A program made the translations under genes and the position numbers. The notes under the pieces were generated by a model. That model saw nothing but the letters and a program-made list of their open reading frames with translations, ran no database searches and was not told the DNA's origin. This document shows positions 62,185 through 64,000 of a DNA stretch of 64,000 bases, one piece after another. Each line of letters begins with the position of its first letter. Position 1 is the first letter of the stretch. Source of the stretch: Terribacillus halophilus (GTDB taxonomy: Bacteria > Bacillota > Bacilli > Bacillales > Amphibacillaceae); the NCBI RefSeq assembly GCF_900101385.1, contig NZ_FMZB01000003.1:1-64000 (forward strand), in the 5' to 3' direction.

Positions 62185-63231
62185 TTATTCTCCCATATAG
62201 GGTATCCGGACATCCGTCTCTAAAGAACCAGTGAATTGGTTGAATGGCAAATTTTCACCCTTGAGCCAACTGCCGAAATCAACTTCAGCCGGCTGCTGAT
62301 TACCGATGGAAAATCCCATTTTGAGTTCCTTCGGTTTGTAGACAGATGTATGAATCGTACCGGCCCAGTTGCGATAGCTATCTGAAAATACGTCATAGTC
62401 CGGATCATTCAAAAGTCGGAATCCTTCATCGGCATCCATATCTTCCTTATGATGTGCCTTGATGATATCGAATCGGCGATTGCTGTCCACCAAGTGATGT
62501 CGATTTTCCTTTGTCAGCACATCATAATGGTTCGTACTATAGTAGGCTTCCTTTACAGCCGTTCCGCGCGGGCTTCCTTCGACAACTCGCCGAATACCTT
62601 CAGCATCATTGATGACATAGTTGAAGGAGTGCCGATGCGGCATTTCTGTCAGCTTCTCGACAGCTTCCTCCGTAGTGGAACATGTTTCCAATAGGATGCG
62701 TGTCAGCATATTACAAATGAATCCTTCTTCTGGAAAACGCTGATGCACGAAGTTATAGCCAATCGTCAACCCTTTTTCATTCATTCCATCGATACGACCG
62801 AGAATCCGCTGAGACGGACCGATGGTAGCAAAATAGTCCGGCTCCGATGGCTGATACAAAAGAAATCTTCCTTCATATGTTTTCGGATGATAATCATAGT
62901 TACGTGCCAGGAAATCATTCCCCGTGACTATCGAACAGCCTGAGTTGATTCTCCATTCCTGCTGAAAGCCGCTGTAATCCATCAAAGTCTCTTCGATCGA
63001 GAGACCTAATGCGTCACTGAGACCGGTCAATTCTTCATAAATACCTGGATGATAGCTGCGGAACATACGGAAGGCATCCGCTGGATCGACCGTGAAACGA
63101 CGGCGGTTCCGTTGCTTTTGTTTTTGTTGGTATGCAAATAACGGTGTATGTTTTAAACGCTCTCCTTGCATGACGCCGAAATCATAATGCGATCCACGGA
63201 AGGTGAACACATTGGAATGTATCTGTTTCAT
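62185..63231 (-). CDS. C45-family autoproteolytic acyltransferase/hydrolase (Ntn)
   Basis: 348 residues of the C45/acyl-CoA:6-aminopenicillanate acyltransferase-like Ntn hydrolase family. Autocleavage is expected at Gly98-Cys99 in RINSGCSIVTG, exposing Cys99 as nucleophile; FLARNYDYHPKTYEGRF and GRIDGMNEKGLTIGYNF complete the site. Such enzymes hydrolyse or transfer amide-linked acyl groups; the substrate here is unknown. GAAGGG precedes the ATG. It stands alone, upstream of dynA with a terminator between. Confidence 0.85.
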   Translation of the reverse strand: MKQIHSNVFTFRGSHYDFGVMQGERLKHTPLFAYQQKQKQRNRRRFTVDPADAFRMFRSYHPGIYEELTGLSDALGLSIEETLMDYSGFQQEWRINSGCSIVTGNDFLARNYDYHPKTYEGRFLLYQPSEPDYFATIGPSQRILGRIDGMNEKGLTIGYNFVHQRFPEEGFICNMLTRILLETCSTTEEAVEKLTEMPHRHSFNYVINDAEGIRRVVEGSPRGTAVKEAYYSTNHYDVLTKENRHHLVDSNRRFDIIKAHHKEDMDADEGFRLLNDPDYDVFSDSYRNWAGTIHTSVYKPKELKMGFSIGNQQPAEVDFGSWLKGENLPFNQFTGSLETDVRIPYMGE

Positions 63232-63303
63232 AGGCGGACCCTTCTTTTCTGCATAGTATTTTCCTATTATCCAATACGATGCAGGATGGGGAAAGTGATA
63301 TGC

Positions 63304-63600
63304 TTACTTGTCTTCAACTTCGCAGACGTTGAGCTGCGGCGGATAAGATTCCAGTATGCTTGAATATGTAACGGTAATTTCCTGTCCATCCTCAAGCGTA
63401 TTAGGTATAACAGCTCCGTTCAGCATATAACGAACATCATCATGGTTCGGGATGATATAATGCTTATCATCTGTAAAATCCACATGCCCGTCCATTTTTT
63501 GCTGGCATTCATCTGCTATGGATTCCTCCGTGCTGCACCTTGTTAAATGGATAGTCAGGAAAAGTAACACAGTGATATACCGCATTTCAAGACTAACCAT
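63304..63600 (-). CDS. Small secreted or lipoprotein, DUF3221-like
   Basis: About 98 residues from MVSLEMRY. A hydrophobic N-terminus YITVLLFLTIHLTRC resembles a signal peptide with a poor lipobox (LTRC). The mature part ends EITVTYSSILESYPPQLNVCEVED, similar to DUF3221 proteins (..V..ESYPAQ). No start has a good RBS; the frame is open to 63699 and an ATG at 63585 is equally possible. The gene lies upstream of the C45 hydrolase gene with a 72-bp gap. Confidence 0.6.
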   Translation of the reverse strand: MVSLEMRYITVLLFLTIHLTRCSTEESIADECQQKMDGHVDFTDDKHYIIPNHDDVRYMLNGAVIPNTLEDGQEITVTYSSILESYPPQLNVCEVEDK

Positions 63601-63757
63601 GATTAAAACACTAATTCCCGGCTGCAGACGTTCAATTTTATTAAATCGATTAACAACGAATTCAAATGTTTCTCCCCCAGACCATATTCCTGTTTTCATA
63701 TAATATTACTTTATAAACATGAAGTCAGCAAAATTTCCCATCGTTTCGCTTCAAACG

Positions 63758-63790
63758 AAAAATGAGACTGCTTTGTTTCACAGTCCCATC
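63758..63790 (-). terminator. Terminator after yjcZ-like gene
   Basis: On the minus strand GGGACTG/CAGTCTC stem with 10-base loop and ATTTTTCG. Confidence 0.78.
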
Positions 63791-63807
63791 ACATACTACG
63801 GATCAAA

Positions 63808-63897
63808 TCAGCACCAAGCTGCTCCCACGATAATTAGTAAAATGAACAAAACAACAATTAGCGCGAAACCTGCGCCGTAACTGTTTCCTCCGCTCAT
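63808..63897 (-). CDS. yjcZ: YjcZ-family sporulation micro-protein
   Basis: 29 residues: Gly-rich head MSGGNSYGAG followed by the hydrophobic helix FALIVVLFILLIIVGAAWC, the near-invariant pattern of the YjcZ family of small sporulation-associated proteins. GGAGG lies before the ATG and a hairpin terminator follows. Supports a spore-forming Bacillaceae origin. The exact role is unknown. Confidence 0.9.
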   Translation of the reverse strand: MSGGNSYGAGFALIVVLFILLIIVGAAWC

Positions 63898-64000
63898 GAT
63901 AACACCTCCATAAGATTTGTTAGTAATTTATGCATCGACCTTAGCCTTTGCATGGTCATTTGCCCATTTAAGCTAAATAACTTGGAGGCACTATTCAAAT

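Noticed and set aside
1-64000. CRISPR arrays, tRNA/rRNA genes, intact insertion sequences or prophage
   Set aside because: No regularly spaced repeats, cloverleaf-like clusters, transposases or phage genes were seen by reading the sequence.

Overview
The window looks like a chromosomal segment of a low-to-moderate G+C Gram-positive spore former of the Bacillaceae. Several points support this: a YjcZ-family sporulation micro-protein, a DynA-type double dynamin, HemAT, a gltC/gltAB pair with Bacillus-like operator geometry, a HisZ-dependent short HisG, and strong AGGAGG-type ribosome binding sites. Terribacillus or a near relative is my best guess, but the sequence alone does not prove the genus. 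I see no rRNA, tRNA, CRISPR array, intact insertion sequence or prophage.

Layout. 1-9.6 kb holds HemAT, glutamate synthase (both subunits), the divergent activator gltC and a 5'-3' exonuclease. 9.7-18.5 kb holds msrA, a luciferase-like monooxygenase, a GNAT acetyltransferase, a cadC-cadA metal resistance operon, a lipoprotein and a TRM11-like methyltransferase. It also has a scar zone: a decayed chimeric copy of the monooxygenase and methyltransferase genes, and fragments of a Cys/Met PLP enzyme and possibly of a glyoxalase-type protein. 18.6-28.6 kb is a xylose/xylo-oligosaccharide locus (xylAB, a DUF624 protein, a three-gene ABC importer without ATPase, xylR and a GH43 xylosidase), arranged around two matching XylR-type operators. 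28.7-35.3 kb is the histidine operon hisZGDBHFI, from which hisA is missing, with hisJ divergent.

36-44.5 kb is a thiol/metal block. It has csoR-copA-copZ, a probable persulfide operon (CoA-disulfide reductase-rhodanese, two rhodaneses, a methyltransferase, a glutaredoxin-like protein), a divergent cstR with matching operators, and a second csoR. 44.6-52.5 kb holds a Bcr/CflA efflux protein with a Crh-like HPr lacking both phosphorylation sites, two SDRs, a LysR, a zinc alcohol dehydrogenase, a MerR regulator whose predicted operators sit in two 19-bp-spacer promoters, a DUF2255 protein and a nucleoside transporter. 53.2-56.9 kb has a TetR gene followed by two membrane micro-proteins and an NAD(P)-binding protein, with a shared palindrome before each unit, then a GyrI-like protein and two small membrane proteins. 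57-64 kb has a YhfW-like FAD/Rieske protein, DynA, a C45-type Ntn hydrolase, a small secreted protein and a YjcZ micro-protein.

How it works together. Much of the window is self-regulated: repressor or activator genes sit next to or divergent from their targets, and the operators can be read directly (GltC, CadC, XylR, CsoR, CstR, MerR, TetR). The most unusual items are the hisA gap, the CstR-linked persulfide operon, the phosphosite-less Crh-like protein, the CC-pair-rich CadA extension, the TetR/micro-protein unit and the chimeric pseudogene scar.
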